In this document: positions 52,043-61,940 of the stretch, one piece after another
How the letters are laid out: every line of letters starts with the position of its first letter
Position numbering within the stretch: position 1 is the first letter of the stretch
NCBI RefSeq assembly: GCF_027489515.1
Contig: NZ_JAIXZS010000083.1
Location: 1-64,000, forward strand
Direction of reading: 5' to 3'
DNA length: 64,000 nucleotides
DNA from: Novosphingobium sp.
Lineage (GTDB): Bacteria; Pseudomonadota; Alphaproteobacteria; Sphingomonadales; Sphingomonadaceae
Notes under the pieces: generated by a model
Databases searched by the model: none
What the model was told of the DNA's origin: nothing
Seen by the model: only the letters and a program-made list of their open reading frames with translations
Program-made: the position numbers and the translations under genes

Positions 52043-53488
52043 TTACGGCAATGGCCCGTCCGGTAGACCCAGCGCCGCGCGATCGGCGGTGGCGCCGGCG
52101 AGGTCTATGCCTGCCAGCGCCGCGCGGGCCTGTGCATCGAGCAGGCGCACGCGGGCGTCGGTGGCGGCTTCCTCGCGCATGTTGAGCAGGAAGAAGTCGC
52201 TCGCGCCAAGGTCGAAGCGGCGGCGTTCCGCGGCGGCGAGGTCGTCGGCGAGGCGGGCTTCGTCGTCGGCGAGGCGGGCGGTTTTGGCGGCGCCGTCGAC
52301 GGCGATGGCGATGCCTTTGACCTCGACCGCGATCTGCTCGCGCACGAGTTGCTGGCGGGTGCGCAGGCCGTCAATTTCGGCGCGGGCCTCGGCGATCTTG
52401 CCCTTGGCGCTGCGGCGCTGGAGCGGGACGGTGAAGCGCACGCCGACGATGGCTTCCTCGCCGTCGCGCGATTTGCCGCCGGGGCCGGTAGCGCCGACAT
52501 CGTAGGATAGCTCGCCGCGCAGATCGAGGCGGGGCTTCAGTTCGTTTTCGGCGAGTGCGAGCTTGAGTTCGGACTGGGCGAGGCGGGCGCTGAGGGTCTG
52601 GACATCGGGGCGGTCCATCGGCTGGCCAGGGCGCGTGGGCTTGAAGCCGGGGAGGCTGGCGGGCAGGCGCTCGGGGCCGGGGACGATGCGCTCGCCGTTC
52701 TCATCACGGTAGAAGAACGAGAGCGCGTTGGCGGCGGCGCCGAATTCCTGTTCGGAGCGTACGACGAGCGCGCGGCGGCGGACAATGTTGGTATCGGCCT
52801 CGGTGAGGAGGATGGCCGGGCGGGCGCCCAGCTGGACTTGCCGCGCAATGCCGGCGCGGCGCTGTTCGGCCAGATCGAGGAGCGCCTGATAGGCCTTGAG
52901 GCGCAGGCCGGCGGCGACCCAGTTCTGGTAGGTGGCGGCGGCGCGCGCCTGCACGCCGATGGCGACCATCTCGCGTTCGAGCCGCGCGGCGTCGATATCG
53001 CGCGCGGCGATGGCGATGCGGCCGCGGCGCTCATCGATGGCGCGGTCGCGCAGGAGCGAGAACAGGCCGCCGATCTTCAGCTCGCCGAGCCGGTCGGTGT
53101 AGGCCTTGTCCTCGTAGATCGGGAATGTACCGCTGCTGACGCGGTAGCCGCCGTAGATCGAGCCGCCGTTCTGCGTGAGCGGGCGGCTCGCCTTGCCTTC
53201 AAGATAGGAGCCCGAATAGTAGCCGAGGACGCGGCTCTGCGCGTCGATATCGAACACGGTGTCGAATGCGCCTTCGGCCGACAGTGCGCGGCCTTCGGCC
53301 TGGCGGACGCGGGCCATGGCCTCGACGATCTGCGGTGCCTGCAAGGCTGAGCTCGCGAGGACCTCTCCAATCGTCAGCGGGCCGGAGGCGGGAATTGCCG
53401 CCGGTGCAAGCTCGGGCGAAGTCTGCGCGGCGAGCGGCCATGCGCAGCCTAACGCGAGCGCCGCGAGGAGGGGACGGATCACGCGCAT
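52043..53488 (-). CDS. TolC-family outer-membrane efflux protein
   Basis: A 481-aa protein with a signal peptide (to PLAAQ) and two TolC repeats of long helices rich in Ala, Arg and Glu (SSALQAPQIVEAMARVRQAEG early; LAQSELKLALAENELKP later). It should form the outer-membrane channel for the HlyD and ABC proteins encoded just upstream on the same strand. Confidence 0.88.
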   Translation of the reverse strand: MRVIRPLLAALALGCAWPLAAQTSPELAPAAIPASGPLTIGEVLASSALQAPQIVEAMARVRQAEGRALSAEGAFDTVFDIDAQSRVLGYYSGSYLEGKASRPLTQNGGSIYGGYRVSSGTFPIYEDKAYTDRLGELKIGGLFSLLRDRAIDERRGRIAIAARDIDAARLEREMVAIGVQARAAATYQNWVAAGLRLKAYQALLDLAEQRRAGIARQVQLGARPAILLTEADTNIVRRRALVVRSEQEFGAAANALSFFYRDENGERIVPGPERLPASLPGFKPTRPGQPMDRPDVQTLSARLAQSELKLALAENELKPRLDLRGELSYDVGATGPGGKSRDGEEAIVGVRFTVPLQRRSAKGKIAEARAEIDGLRTRQQLVREQIAVEVKGIAIAVDGAAKTARLADDEARLADDLAAAERRRFDLGASDFFLLNMREEAATDARVRLLDAQARAALAGIDLAGATADRAALGLPDGPLP

Positions 53489-53503
53489 GTCAGGCAGGCC
53501 CCG

Positions 53504-54616
53504 TCACTTGGGCTTGCCGGCCTTGCGCACCGTGGCATCTTCGTCCTTCGAGACGCCGTAGTCGTCGCCGCCCTTGGCGCCCTTGCCGCTGATCGAATCC
53601 TTGATGTCCTTGCTGAATTCGAGCGGGAAGTCGTTGAGCTGGCGCCACAGTTCGTAGCCGACGCGGACGGTTTCCATCTGGATCCAGCCGCGCACCTTGG
53701 CGCCGAGCTTGGTGAAGCGCAGGTCTGGCCAGGGCTTCTTGCCGGGTGCGGGTTCGACAAGGACGCGGAACAGGCCGCCCGCGTTGGAGGTTGGATCGAC
53801 CGCGCGGACGCGGCCATCGAAGATACCCTGTGCGACCGAGGGCCAGCCGCTGAACTGGATCGCGGGCCAGCCTTCGAATTCGAGGCGGACCTGCTGGCCG
53901 GGGCGGACCAGCGCGATGTCGCGGCCGTCGATATAGAGCGCGACGGCGCGGGTTGCGGTTTCGGGGGCGACGGTGGCGAGGATCGAGCCGGGCGAGACGA
54001 CGCCGCCGCTGAGCGCGGCGTTGACCGTCTGGATGCGGCCATCGCGGGGCGCGCGGACGACCTGCGAGGACTGGCGGGCGAGCTGGACGTCGATGCGCTG
54101 GAGCTTGGCGCGCGATTCGGCGAGCTTGGCGCCGCCCTCGGCCACCTTGATCTGCGCCAGTTCGACATCGCGGCGGGCGATGAGGCCTTCGCGCCACAGC
54201 GCCGACGCGCGATTGACATCGAGCTGGGCGGTTGCGCGCGACTGCGTGACGGCGGCGATCTCGGCCTCGATCTGCGCGCGTTCGGCGGCGAGGCGGGTGA
54301 GGTAGTCCGGATCGAGATCGACGACGCGCGCGATGGGCTGGCCGGCCTTCACCTGCTCGCCATCCTTGACGTACCATTCGGTAATGCGCCCGGAGACGAG
54401 GCTGGATACATCGGCGGCGCGATCATCGGGATTGAGCGCGACGACGAGACCATCGCCGTTGGCGGTCTGGACCCACGGCACGAAGGCCATGACGAGCGCC
54501 GCGGCGGTGATGGCGAGCGCGACCAGCCAGGCGGTGATCACCACCACGCGCGGCGCCTTCATGCCCGCGAGCGTCGGGAAATGATCGATATGCTCAAGGC
54601 GATACGGCACGCCCAT
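53504..54616 (-). CDS. HlyD-family membrane fusion protein
   Basis: A 370-aa periplasmic adaptor with one N-terminal membrane helix (ITAWLVALAITAAALVMAFV), a biotinyl-lipoyl half-domain (VSSLVSGRITEWYVKDGEQVKAGQPIARV), a coiled-coil hairpin (about 105-190) and the matching second half (QVVRAPRDGRIQTVNAALSGGVVSPGSIL). The C-terminus is unusually long and basic/acidic. It overlaps the ABC gene by 23 bp; an alternative start at 54562 (MKAPRV) would remove the overlap. Confidence 0.88.
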   Translation of the reverse strand: MGVPYRLEHIDHFPTLAGMKAPRVVVITAWLVALAITAAALVMAFVPWVQTANGDGLVVALNPDDRAADVSSLVSGRITEWYVKDGEQVKAGQPIARVVDLDPDYLTRLAAERAQIEAEIAAVTQSRATAQLDVNRASALWREGLIARRDVELAQIKVAEGGAKLAESRAKLQRIDVQLARQSSQVVRAPRDGRIQTVNAALSGGVVSPGSILATVAPETATRAVALYIDGRDIALVRPGQQVRLEFEGWPAIQFSGWPSVAQGIFDGRVRAVDPTSNAGGLFRVLVEPAPGKKPWPDLRFTKLGAKVRGWIQMETVRVGYELWRQLNDFPLEFSKDIKDSISGKGAKGGDDYGVSKDEDATVRKAGKPK

Positions 54617-56306
54617 CTCCCTTCAACCGGTCTTCCCGTTCCTTGACATGGGCCGCGAGTTCGGCGGCGGACGCAAAGCGGATCTGCTGCTGGCGGCCAA
54701 GCCACAGCCAGCCATCGAGCGAAAAGGCGCCGGGGCGCGCGGTGCACTGGAGCACGGTGGTGCCGGCTGCCTTGAGGCGTTCGAGCACGCCGAACAGCTG
54801 GGCGGGCGGCATGACATCGAACACCGGCGCCAGCACGAGCACCTTGGGGCAGGCGAGGAGCGCGTTGGCGAGCTTCAATTCCATCACCTCGCCCACGGTG
54901 AGCGGCCAGCCGGACGAGGCGAGCGGCGTATCGAGCCCTTCCGGCAGGCTGGCGATGCGCTCGCTGAGGCCGACGGCGTCAATCGCATCGAGGATGCTTT
55001 CGGATGTGGCATCCGAGATCGCCAGATTGAGGTATTCGCGGATGGTGACTTCGACGATCGTCGGGCGGTCAAGGACGATGATCTCGGAGCGCAGCATGTA
55101 CATGTTGAGGCCGCCGAGATCCGAGCCGCCGACAGTGACAAGGCCGTGTTCGGGCGCGACGTGGCGCTTGAGCAGCATCGAGAGCGTGCGTTCGACGCCG
55201 GGCTCGGGCACGGTGACGAGGCGTTCGCCGGCAGCAAGCGAGAAGTTGAGGTGCGTTTCGCCGAGCTTCACATCCCGCAGCGCAATCGCGCCGTCGCGCG
55301 GGCCCTGGGTGCTGGGGCGCGGGAGCTTCTCTTGCGTGATGGCATAGAGCAGCGAAAGCTCCTCGCACGAAGCGACGAGATCGTAGAACGTGTCGAGATA
55401 CCAGCCGAGCTGGCCGACGCCGTAAAACACGCTGGAGAGGATGAGCTCGGCACCGACGAGCTGGCCGATGGTGAGCTCGCCCCCGAGGATCAGGTTTCCG
55501 CCGAGCGCCAGCAGCGCCGCCGAGGCGGTCGCATAGAGCATGAAGAAGGCCAGCGTCTGCGCAAAGCTGTAGCGGAAATACGCCTTGTGCTTGCTGATAT
55601 AGTTGGCGGTCATCGCCTCCGATCGGTCCATCGCGAAGCCGACATGGCGGCTCGACTTGTAGAAGCCGTTGGAGCCGCCGACGCTTTCGAGCCAGCGCGC
55701 GGTATCGTGCTTGGCGTGGCTGAGCGCGACCGCGCTGGTCATCGAGCCGCGCGACCAGAGCAGCCAGATGACGAGGAGCGCGAGCAGCAGCACCACGTTG
55801 AAGGCGAGGAAGAAGGGGTGGTAAAAACTGGTGACTATCAGACCCACCGCTGATTGCAGGACGATGGTGAAGCCGCCGATGAGGAGGCTCGGCACCGATT
55901 TCTGCACCACGGTGAGATCGAAAAAGCGGTTGAACAGGTCCGCCCGGCGCGCGTCTCCGAAAAAGGGATCGCGCGCGTGGACGGCGCGAATGGTGATTTC
56001 GGCGACGATGCGGGCGAAAAGGCGGCGCTCGAACAGCGTCATGATGTAGACGCGCAGCGTGCTCAGCATCGCCACCACGAACAGCAGCGTGAAGAGCAGG
56101 CCCGCCAGCGTCCACAGCTGCGCGGGGAGCGCGGTGTAGGCCACGCTGTTGATCAGGAGCTGGACCGAGATGGGGGTGGCGAGCGACAGCAGGCCGATGG
56201 CAATGCCATAGACCGCCGCCAGCCGCAGATAGCCGGCGTCCGGCCCGATGATTTCGGCCAGCCAGCGTATTGCGTCGCGCAGTTCGACCCGCGATGGTGC
56301 CGCCAT
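54594..56306 (-). CDS. ABC-exporter-like protein with a degenerate ATPase domain
   Basis: A 570-aa protein shaped like a type I-secretion or peptide-export ABC half-transporter: six-helix membrane domain at about 25-310 and an NBD-like domain at about 335-560. The NBD aligns along its length, but each catalytic motif is lost. Where GPSGSGKST should be there is VPEPGVERTL (366-375). The Q-loop reads IVLDRP, the LSGGQ signature reads LTVGE (469-473), Walker B plus Glu reads VLVLAPVFD (489-497), and the H-loop reads CTARPGA. It cannot be expected to hydrolyse ATP by itself. It may be a regulatory or structural partner of another ABC protein, or driven differently. The frame is intact, so it is not a decaying gene in the usual sense. 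Confidence 0.82.
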   Translation of the reverse strand: MAAPSRVELRDAIRWLAEIIGPDAGYLRLAAVYGIAIGLLSLATPISVQLLINSVAYTALPAQLWTLAGLLFTLLFVVAMLSTLRVYIMTLFERRLFARIVAEITIRAVHARDPFFGDARRADLFNRFFDLTVVQKSVPSLLIGGFTIVLQSAVGLIVTSFYHPFFLAFNVVLLLALLVIWLLWSRGSMTSAVALSHAKHDTARWLESVGGSNGFYKSSRHVGFAMDRSEAMTANYISKHKAYFRYSFAQTLAFFMLYATASAALLALGGNLILGGELTIGQLVGAELILSSVFYGVGQLGWYLDTFYDLVASCEELSLLYAITQEKLPRPSTQGPRDGAIALRDVKLGETHLNFSLAAGERLVTVPEPGVERTLSMLLKRHVAPEHGLVTVGGSDLGGLNMYMLRSEIIVLDRPTIVEVTIREYLNLAISDATSESILDAIDAVGLSERIASLPEGLDTPLASSGWPLTVGEVMELKLANALLACPKVLVLAPVFDVMPPAQLFGVLERLKAAGTTVLQCTARPGAFSLDGWLWLGRQQQIRFASAAELAAHVKEREDRLKGDGRAVSP

Positions 56307-56332
56307 GAAGTTCCCTGAGAGCTCTGTGATCC

Positions 56333-56351
56333 GATACCGGTAGACCGTATC
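56333..56351. promoter_or_regulatory. imperfect palindrome in the ABC/LysR divergent promoter
   Basis: GATAC and GTATC arms nine bases apart, extended by CGG/ACC, lie 72-90 bp upstream of the LysR start and 27-45 bp upstream of the ABC start. The location suits a LysR-type recognition site. Confidence 0.4.
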
Positions 56352-56422
56352 TAGGACATTGTGCGCTGCAGCGCCAATTACAACTCTTGTCTGTGAGCTA
56401 TAGGCTGTGGTTATATCCCCCG

Positions 56423-57334
56423 ATGATCACGGTCCGCCAGCTGCAGTATCTCGTCGCGCTCGCGGATGAGGGCTCGTTTGCCGAGGCGGCGCGGATCAGC
56501 CATGTCTCGCAGCCAGCGCTGAGCCAGCAGGTCAAGGCGCTGGAGGAGCGGTTGGGGGTGCGGCTGCTGGAGCGTTCGACCACAGGCGCGATCCTGACCC
56601 CGATCGGGCGCAGCATCGTCTCCAAGGCGCGCGGCATTCTCGGCGAAGTGCGCGGGATCGAGGAACTGGCGCGCTCTGCGGCGACGGGGCTGACCGGCAC
56701 GCTGCGGATGGGAACGACGCCGACGCTGGGGCCCTACCTGCTTTCGCCGATCATCGCCGATCTCCACCGCGCCGCGCCCGGCCTCAGGCTCTATGTGCGC
56801 GAGGGGATACCGGACGAGCAGGCGCTGCAGGTCTCGCGCGGGGAGCTTGACGTCATGCTGGGGCCGCTGCCGATCCGGGGTGATGATCTTGAGATCGAGC
56901 CCTTGTTCCGCGAGCCGCTCGATCTGGTGGTGGCGGTGGACAGCCCCTTGGCGCAAGGGCCGGTGGCGCCGGCGGCGCTGGCGGGGCAGGTGCTGCTCTC
57001 GCTCGACACGCGCCACCACCTGCACCGCGAGACGCGCGAAATCGCCGAGGCGCACGCCATGGCACTGAGCCCTGACTACGAGGGCACGAGCCTTGACAGC
57101 CTTCACATGATGGCGGCCTCCGGCCTTGGCCTCACCGTGCTGCCGCGGCTCTATCTGCAGAGCGATGTGGGCGGGCTATCCGGGCTTGCGGTCGTCGATG
57201 TCGAGGGCTGGCGCGCGCACCGCTCGGTGGCGCTGGCCTGGCGCCGCGGCACGAGCATGGAAGCGGCGTTCCGCGTGATCGCAGAACACGTTCAGCGCTC
57301 GGCGCGGCGGATGCTCGAGCGAGAGCTGGGTTAG
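56423..57334 (+). CDS. LysR-family regulator, OxyR-like but without cysteines
   Basis: A 303-aa regulator. The N-terminal winged helix-turn-helix is MITVRQLQYLVALADEGSFAEAARISHVSQPALSQQ (read in two parts), and a periplasmic-binding-like effector domain follows. It resembles OxyR in the N-terminal half and effector layout, but the whole protein has no cysteine, so it cannot sense peroxide by an OxyR disulfide switch. It is divergent from the ABC/HlyD/TolC cluster, which it may regulate. Its stop overlaps that of the convergent outer-membrane factor gene. Confidence 0.88.
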   Translation: MITVRQLQYLVALADEGSFAEAARISHVSQPALSQQVKALEERLGVRLLERSTTGAILTPIGRSIVSKARGILGEVRGIEELARSAATGLTGTLRMGTTPTLGPYLLSPIIADLHRAAPGLRLYVREGIPDEQALQVSRGELDVMLGPLPIRGDDLEIEPLFREPLDLVVAVDSPLAQGPVAPAALAGQVLLSLDTRHHLHRETREIAEAHAMALSPDYEGTSLDSLHMMAASGLGLTVLPRLYLQSDVGGLSGLAVVDVEGWRAHRSVALAWRRGTSMEAAFRVIAEHVQRSARRMLERELG

Positions 57335-58749
57335 GGTTGCGCCGGGGCCTGGGGTGCTTGCCACCCGCCGCCGAGCGCTTTGAACACGCTGATCTGGGCG
57401 TCCGCACGGTCGGCCTCGGCTTGCGCCAGCGCGGCGCGTGTCTGCGCGCGCTGGCGTTCGGCGTCGAGCAACTGGAGGAAGCTGTCCGCCCCGTAGTCGA
57501 AGCGAGTGCGCGAGAGGCGGGCGGCGTCGGTGCTGGCAGTCATCGCGCGGCGCAGGGCGCCTTCGCGCGAGGTGGCGCCGCCGGCGCGGGCGAGGGCTTG
57601 TTCGGCTTCCTTGAGCGCATTGAGGATCGCAGCGTCGAAGCGCGCAAGCGAGCCTTCGGCCACTGCCTTGCTCTGCTCGACCCGGGCGCGTGCCGCGCCA
57701 TTCAGCGGGAAGTTCCAGCTGATCAGCGGGCCGACCGAATAACCGACCGAGCCCGAGTTGCCGAGATTGCTGAAGCGCGTGGCGCCCAGGGATACGCTGC
57801 CAAGCAGCGTGATCGAGGGATAGAGCGCGGCAGTTGCGACGCCGATGCGCGCGGTATCGGCAGCGAGCGCGCGTTCGGCTTGCCGCACATCGGGGCGGCG
57901 GGCGAGAAGCGCCTGCCCGTCACCGACAGGTAGCGGTTCGCTTACGGTAGGTACGGCACGGCACTTGGCGGCAGCGCTGTCGAGGATTGCGGCGGGGGGA
58001 TCGCCGGTGAGAACCGCGAGCGCATAGAGTGCGGCGCGGCGTTCAGCTTCGAACACCGGGACTTGCGCGCGGGCCTGTTCGACGAGAACGGTCGCCTGAT
58101 CGACTTCGGCGCGGGTGCCGCGTCCTGCGGCAAGGCGGCGCTCGGTAAGATCGAGCGTGCGGGCCTGCAGCGCCTCGGTCTCACGCGCGACATCGGCCTG
58201 TTCGCCGAATCCGCAGGCCGAAGCATAAGCTCGTGCGGTTTCAGCGGCGACCGAGACACGCGCGGCATCGACGGCGGCTTGCGCGGACGCTGCATCGGCG
58301 CGCGCGGCCTCGATCGAGCGGCTGACACCGCCGAAGAGATCGGCTTCGTAGGATGCGTCGAAGCCCACGGTGAAGAAATCGTTGGTGATCGCGCGCCCGA
58401 ATGCGGGGATGACCTGACGGCTGTGGCTGTACTGTGCGCTGGTGGTCGACGTGGGCAGGCGCGCGGCGCCCACTTCGGCAAGTGCCGCACGGGCCCGCTG
58501 GAGATTGGCGGCGGCGATGCGCAGATCGGTGTTCTTGGCCAGCGCCTGCGTGACGAGGCGGTCCAGCTCGGGATCCTTGAACAGCTGCCACCATTGGTCC
58601 GGCAGCGGCGAGGGCGTGACCGTGCCGTTTTCGAGCGCTTCGGTGAGGCGCACTTGTTCGGGCGGTAGCGCGGCAGGACGCTGGTAGTCCGGCCCCACCG
58701 CGCAGGCCGAGAGGATCAGCGCAGGGAGCAAGGCGGCAAGACGCTTCAT
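57331..58749 (-). CDS. RND outer-membrane factor lipoprotein (NodT family)
   Basis: A 472-aa outer-membrane channel of the OprM/NodT type. It has a lipoprotein signal (LPALILSACAVGPDYQRP, lipidated Cys at about 16) and two TolC-like helical repeats. Its start overlaps the RND pump stop by four bases. It completes a three-gene tripartite efflux operon. Confidence 0.9.
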   Translation of the reverse strand: MKRLAALLPALILSACAVGPDYQRPAALPPEQVRLTEALENGTVTPSPLPDQWWQLFKDPELDRLVTQALAKNTDLRIAAANLQRARAALAEVGAARLPTSTTSAQYSHSRQVIPAFGRAITNDFFTVGFDASYEADLFGGVSRSIEAARADAASAQAAVDAARVSVAAETARAYASACGFGEQADVARETEALQARTLDLTERRLAAGRGTRAEVDQATVLVEQARAQVPVFEAERRAALYALAVLTGDPPAAILDSAAAKCRAVPTVSEPLPVGDGQALLARRPDVRQAERALAADTARIGVATAALYPSITLLGSVSLGATRFSNLGNSGSVGYSVGPLISWNFPLNGAARARVEQSKAVAEGSLARFDAAILNALKEAEQALARAGGATSREGALRRAMTASTDAARLSRTRFDYGADSFLQLLDAERQRAQTRAALAQAEADRADAQISVFKALGGGWQAPQAPAQP

Positions 58750-61700
58750 GCCTCGCTCTCCGGAGCGGCAGGAAGCTCGGCCGCGGGCTTCGGCTTGCGG
58801 CGCAGCCAGCGCCCGACGCGCTCACCGAAATTGCGGCTGATGATGTAGAACGAGGGCGTGAAGAGAAGGCCGAAGCCGGTCACTCCGATCATCCCGAAGA
58901 ACACCGCGATACCGAGCGCCTGGCGCATTTCCGCGCCGGGGCCGGTGGCGATCACGAGCGGCAGGGTGCCGAGGATGAACGCAATAGAGGTCATAAGGAT
59001 CGGGCGCAGGCGCTGGTGTGCGGCGCGTTCGGCCGCGGCGCGGGGTTCCAGCCCGTCGTCTTCGCCCTGCCGGGCGAACTCGACGATCAGGATCGCATTC
59101 TTGGCGGCAAGGCCGATCAGCACGACGAGACCGATCTGCGTCAGGATGTTGTTGTCGCGCCCCATGATGCCGACGCCGACGATGGCGGCAAGCAGGCACA
59201 TCGGCACGATCAGGATCACCGCCAAAGGCAGCACAAGGCTTTCATACTGCGCGGCAAGCAGAAGGAATACGAAGACAACTGCGAGGCCGAAGACGAGGCT
59301 GCCGGTGTTGCCCGCCTGCTGCTGCTGGAAGGCAAGCTCGGTCCATTCATAAGTGAACCCGGCGGGCAAGTTGGCCTTGGCGAGCTTGTCCATCGTGATG
59401 AGCGACTGGCCCGAGGAAAAGCCGCGCGTGGTATCGCCCTGAAGTTCGGCAGCGGGATAGAGATTGAAGCGCACGACGCGGTAGGGACCGCTATCGTTCT
59501 TGAGCGTCATCACCGCTGCGAGCGGGACCATCGTCCCCGAAGAAGCACGCGTCTTGAGGCGGAGGATATCGCCAATATCGTCGCGGTAGGGCGCGTCCGC
59601 CTCTGCCGTTACGCGGAAGGTGCGGCCGAGGAAGTTGAAATCGTTGACGTAGGTGCTGCCGAGATAGGTGCCGAGCGTGGAGAACACGCGCTCCACCGGC
59701 ACACCGATCTGCTCGGCGCGCTCGCGGTCGATATCGGCCTTGAGACGCGGGGTCTTGGTGTTGAAGGTGGTAAAGACCGAATTGAGCCCGGGCTCCTGAT
59801 TGGCGGCCATCATCATCTTGAATGCGGCGCCTTCGAGCGCGGCATAGCCGGCGCCGGAGCGATCCTCGATCATCATCTTGAAGCCGCCGCCAGTGCCGAT
59901 ACCGCGCACCGGAGGCGGCGGCACGACGATGACATTGCCCGCGGTAATGCTGCCGTAGGCCTTGCGCAGCTCGTTCGCGACCTGATCGGCAGAAACGCTG
60001 CGGTGGTCGAAATCCTTGAGCGTGATGAAGATCGCGCCGGCGTTGGGAGCCGTTGTGAAGGTCGCGCCGTCAAAACCGGCGAAGGCAATGGTGGCCTTCA
60101 CTGCCGGGTTGTCACGCGCGATCTTGGCGGCGGCCTGCACGATCTCGTCGGTGCGCTGGAGCGAGCTGCCCGGCGGGAGCTGGACGACGCCGATCAGGTA
60201 ACTCTGGTCTTGCGCCGGGATGAAGCCGGTGGGCGTTTCGTAGAACCGCCAGCCGGCGATGGCGAGCAGCAGGACATAGGCCACGCCGATCATGCCCAGC
60301 GAGCGCACCAGCCGCGCGGTGAGGCGGCCGTAACGCTGCGACAGCGTTTCGAAGCGTTGATTGAAGCCGCGCGCGAAGCGGACGGGTAGGCCGCGCCAGC
60401 CCTTCGGGCATGGCGTTTCATCATGATCGCGGGGCTTGAGGATCAGCGCGGCGAGCGCGGGCGAGAGGGTCAACGAAACGAAGGCCGAGATCGCGGTGGC
60501 GCTGACGATGGTGAGCGCAAACTGCTTGTAAAACGCGCCCGAGATGCCGGGGATAAAGGCGGTGGGGATGAACACCCCGCAGAGCACCAGCGCGATGGCG
60601 ATGAGCGCGCCGGAGACTTCATCCATCGTCTTGTGCGCAGCCTCGCGCGGGGAAAGGCCTTCCTCCTCCATCAGGCGCTCGATGTTCTCGACCACGACGA
60701 TCGCGTCGTCGACGACGATGCCGATGGCAAGGACAAGGCCGAACAGCGAGAGGTTGTTGAGGCTGAACCCGAATGCCGCCATCGCCGCGAAGCTGCCGAC
60801 GAGCGAGACCGGGATCGCGAGGATCGGGATGATCGAGGCGCGCCAGCTCTGCAGGAACACCAGCACCACCAGCGCGACGAGCACGATCGCTTCGAGCAGG
60901 GTGTGCTGCACGGCCTCGATCGAGGCGCTGATGTACTCGGTAGGGTGGAACGGCACCGAGTAGACGAGACCGGGCGGGAACGACTTGGAGAGCTCGGCCA
61001 GTTCGGCATCGACCGCCGCGGCCGTCTTGAGTGCGTTCGAGCCGGGAAGCTGGGTGACTGCCAGACCGAACGAGGGGTAGCCGTCGCGATAGGCGTTAGT
61101 GCCGTAATCCTGCGCGCCAAGCTCGATGCGCGCGATATCGCGCAAGCGGGTAAGCCGGCCCTCGTCGTCGCGCTTGATGATGATATCGCCAAACTCGTCG
61201 GTGGTGGTGAGCCGTCCGGTGGTCTGGATGCCAAGCTGGAACGCAGTGCCGCCCTGGTTGAACGGGGGCTGCCCGACCGAGCCTGCGGCGACCTGCGCGT
61301 TCTGGGCACGGATCGCGGCAATGATCTCGTCCACCGTAAGGTTGCGGCTGGCGGCGGCATCGGGATCGATCCACACGCGCATGTTGTAATCGCGCCCGCC
61401 GATGATGCGCACGCCGCCGACGCCGGGAATGCGGCTCAGCCGGTCGAGCACCTGCAAGGTCGCGTAGTTCGAGACATACTGCTGGCTGAGCGACTTGTCG
61501 GGCGAGTAGAGGTTCACGACCATGAGGAGATCGGGCGAGTTCTTGCGCACCGTCACGCCGATCTGGCGCACTTCCTCGGGCAGGCGCGGCTCTGCCGTGG
61601 CGACGCGGTTCTGCACCAGCACCTGTGCCTGATCGACGTTGGTGCCGGCCTTGAAGGTGACGGTGATCGAGACATTGCCGTCGCCCGTGGAGGACGACTG

Positions 61701-61940
61701 CATGTAGATCATGTTCTCGACGCCGTTGATCGATTCCTCGAGCGGGGCGGCGATGGTTTCAGCAAGCGTTTCGGCGGTCGCGCCCGGGTAGTTGGCCGAG
61801 ACGACCACGGTGGGCGGCGCGATTTCCGGATACTGGCCGACGGGCAGCGAAGGATAGGCGATCGCCCCGACGATGACGATCAGGATCGACAGCACCGCCG
61901 CGAAGATCGGACGGTCGATGAAGAAATGCGGCAGACGCAT
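58746..61940 (-). CDS. RND multidrug efflux pump, AcrB/HAE1 type
   Basis: A 1064-aa inner-membrane pump. The N-terminus is FFIDRPIFAAVLSILIVIVG, the large periplasmic loops include GSVGQPPF and NDFNFLGRTFRV, and the proton-relay aspartates are in AIGIVVDDAIVVVENIERLM (TM4). The late LIGLAAKNAILIVEFA (TM10-11 region) includes the relay lysine. It exports hydrophobic compounds such as drugs, solvents or aromatic toxins using the proton gradient. It overlaps the adaptor gene by one base (TAATG). Confidence 0.93.
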   Translation of the reverse strand: MRLPHFFIDRPIFAAVLSILIVIVGAIAYPSLPVGQYPEIAPPTVVVSANYPGATAETLAETIAAPLEESINGVENMIYMQSSSTGDGNVSITVTFKAGTNVDQAQVLVQNRVATAEPRLPEEVRQIGVTVRKNSPDLLMVVNLYSPDKSLSQQYVSNYATLQVLDRLSRIPGVGGVRIIGGRDYNMRVWIDPDAAASRNLTVDEIIAAIRAQNAQVAAGSVGQPPFNQGGTAFQLGIQTTGRLTTTDEFGDIIIKRDDEGRLTRLRDIARIELGAQDYGTNAYRDGYPSFGLAVTQLPGSNALKTAAAVDAELAELSKSFPPGLVYSVPFHPTEYISASIEAVQHTLLEAIVLVALVVLVFLQSWRASIIPILAIPVSLVGSFAAMAAFGFSLNNLSLFGLVLAIGIVVDDAIVVVENIERLMEEEGLSPREAAHKTMDEVSGALIAIALVLCGVFIPTAFIPGISGAFYKQFALTIVSATAISAFVSLTLSPALAALILKPRDHDETPCPKGWRGLPVRFARGFNQRFETLSQRYGRLTARLVRSLGMIGVAYVLLLAIAGWRFYETPTGFIPAQDQSYLIGVVQLPPGSSLQRTDEIVQAAAKIARDNPAVKATIAFAGFDGATFTTAPNAGAIFITLKDFDHRSVSADQVANELRKAYGSITAGNVIVVPPPPVRGIGTGGGFKMMIEDRSGAGYAALEGAAFKMMMAANQEPGLNSVFTTFNTKTPRLKADIDRERAEQIGVPVERVFSTLGTYLGSTYVNDFNFLGRTFRVTAEADAPYRDDIGDILRLKTRASSGTMVPLAAVMTLKNDSGPYRVVRFNLYPAAELQGDTTRGFSSGQSLITMDKLAKANLPAGFTYEWTELAFQQQQAGNTGSLVFGLAVVFVFLLLAAQYESLVLPLAVILIVPMCLLAAIVGVGIMGRDNNILTQIGLVVLIGLAAKNAILIVEFARQGEDDGLEPRAAAERAAHQRLRPILMTSIAFILGTLPLVIATGPGAEMRQALGIAVFFGMIGVTGFGLLFTPSFYIISRNFGERVGRWLRRKPKPAAELPAAPESEA

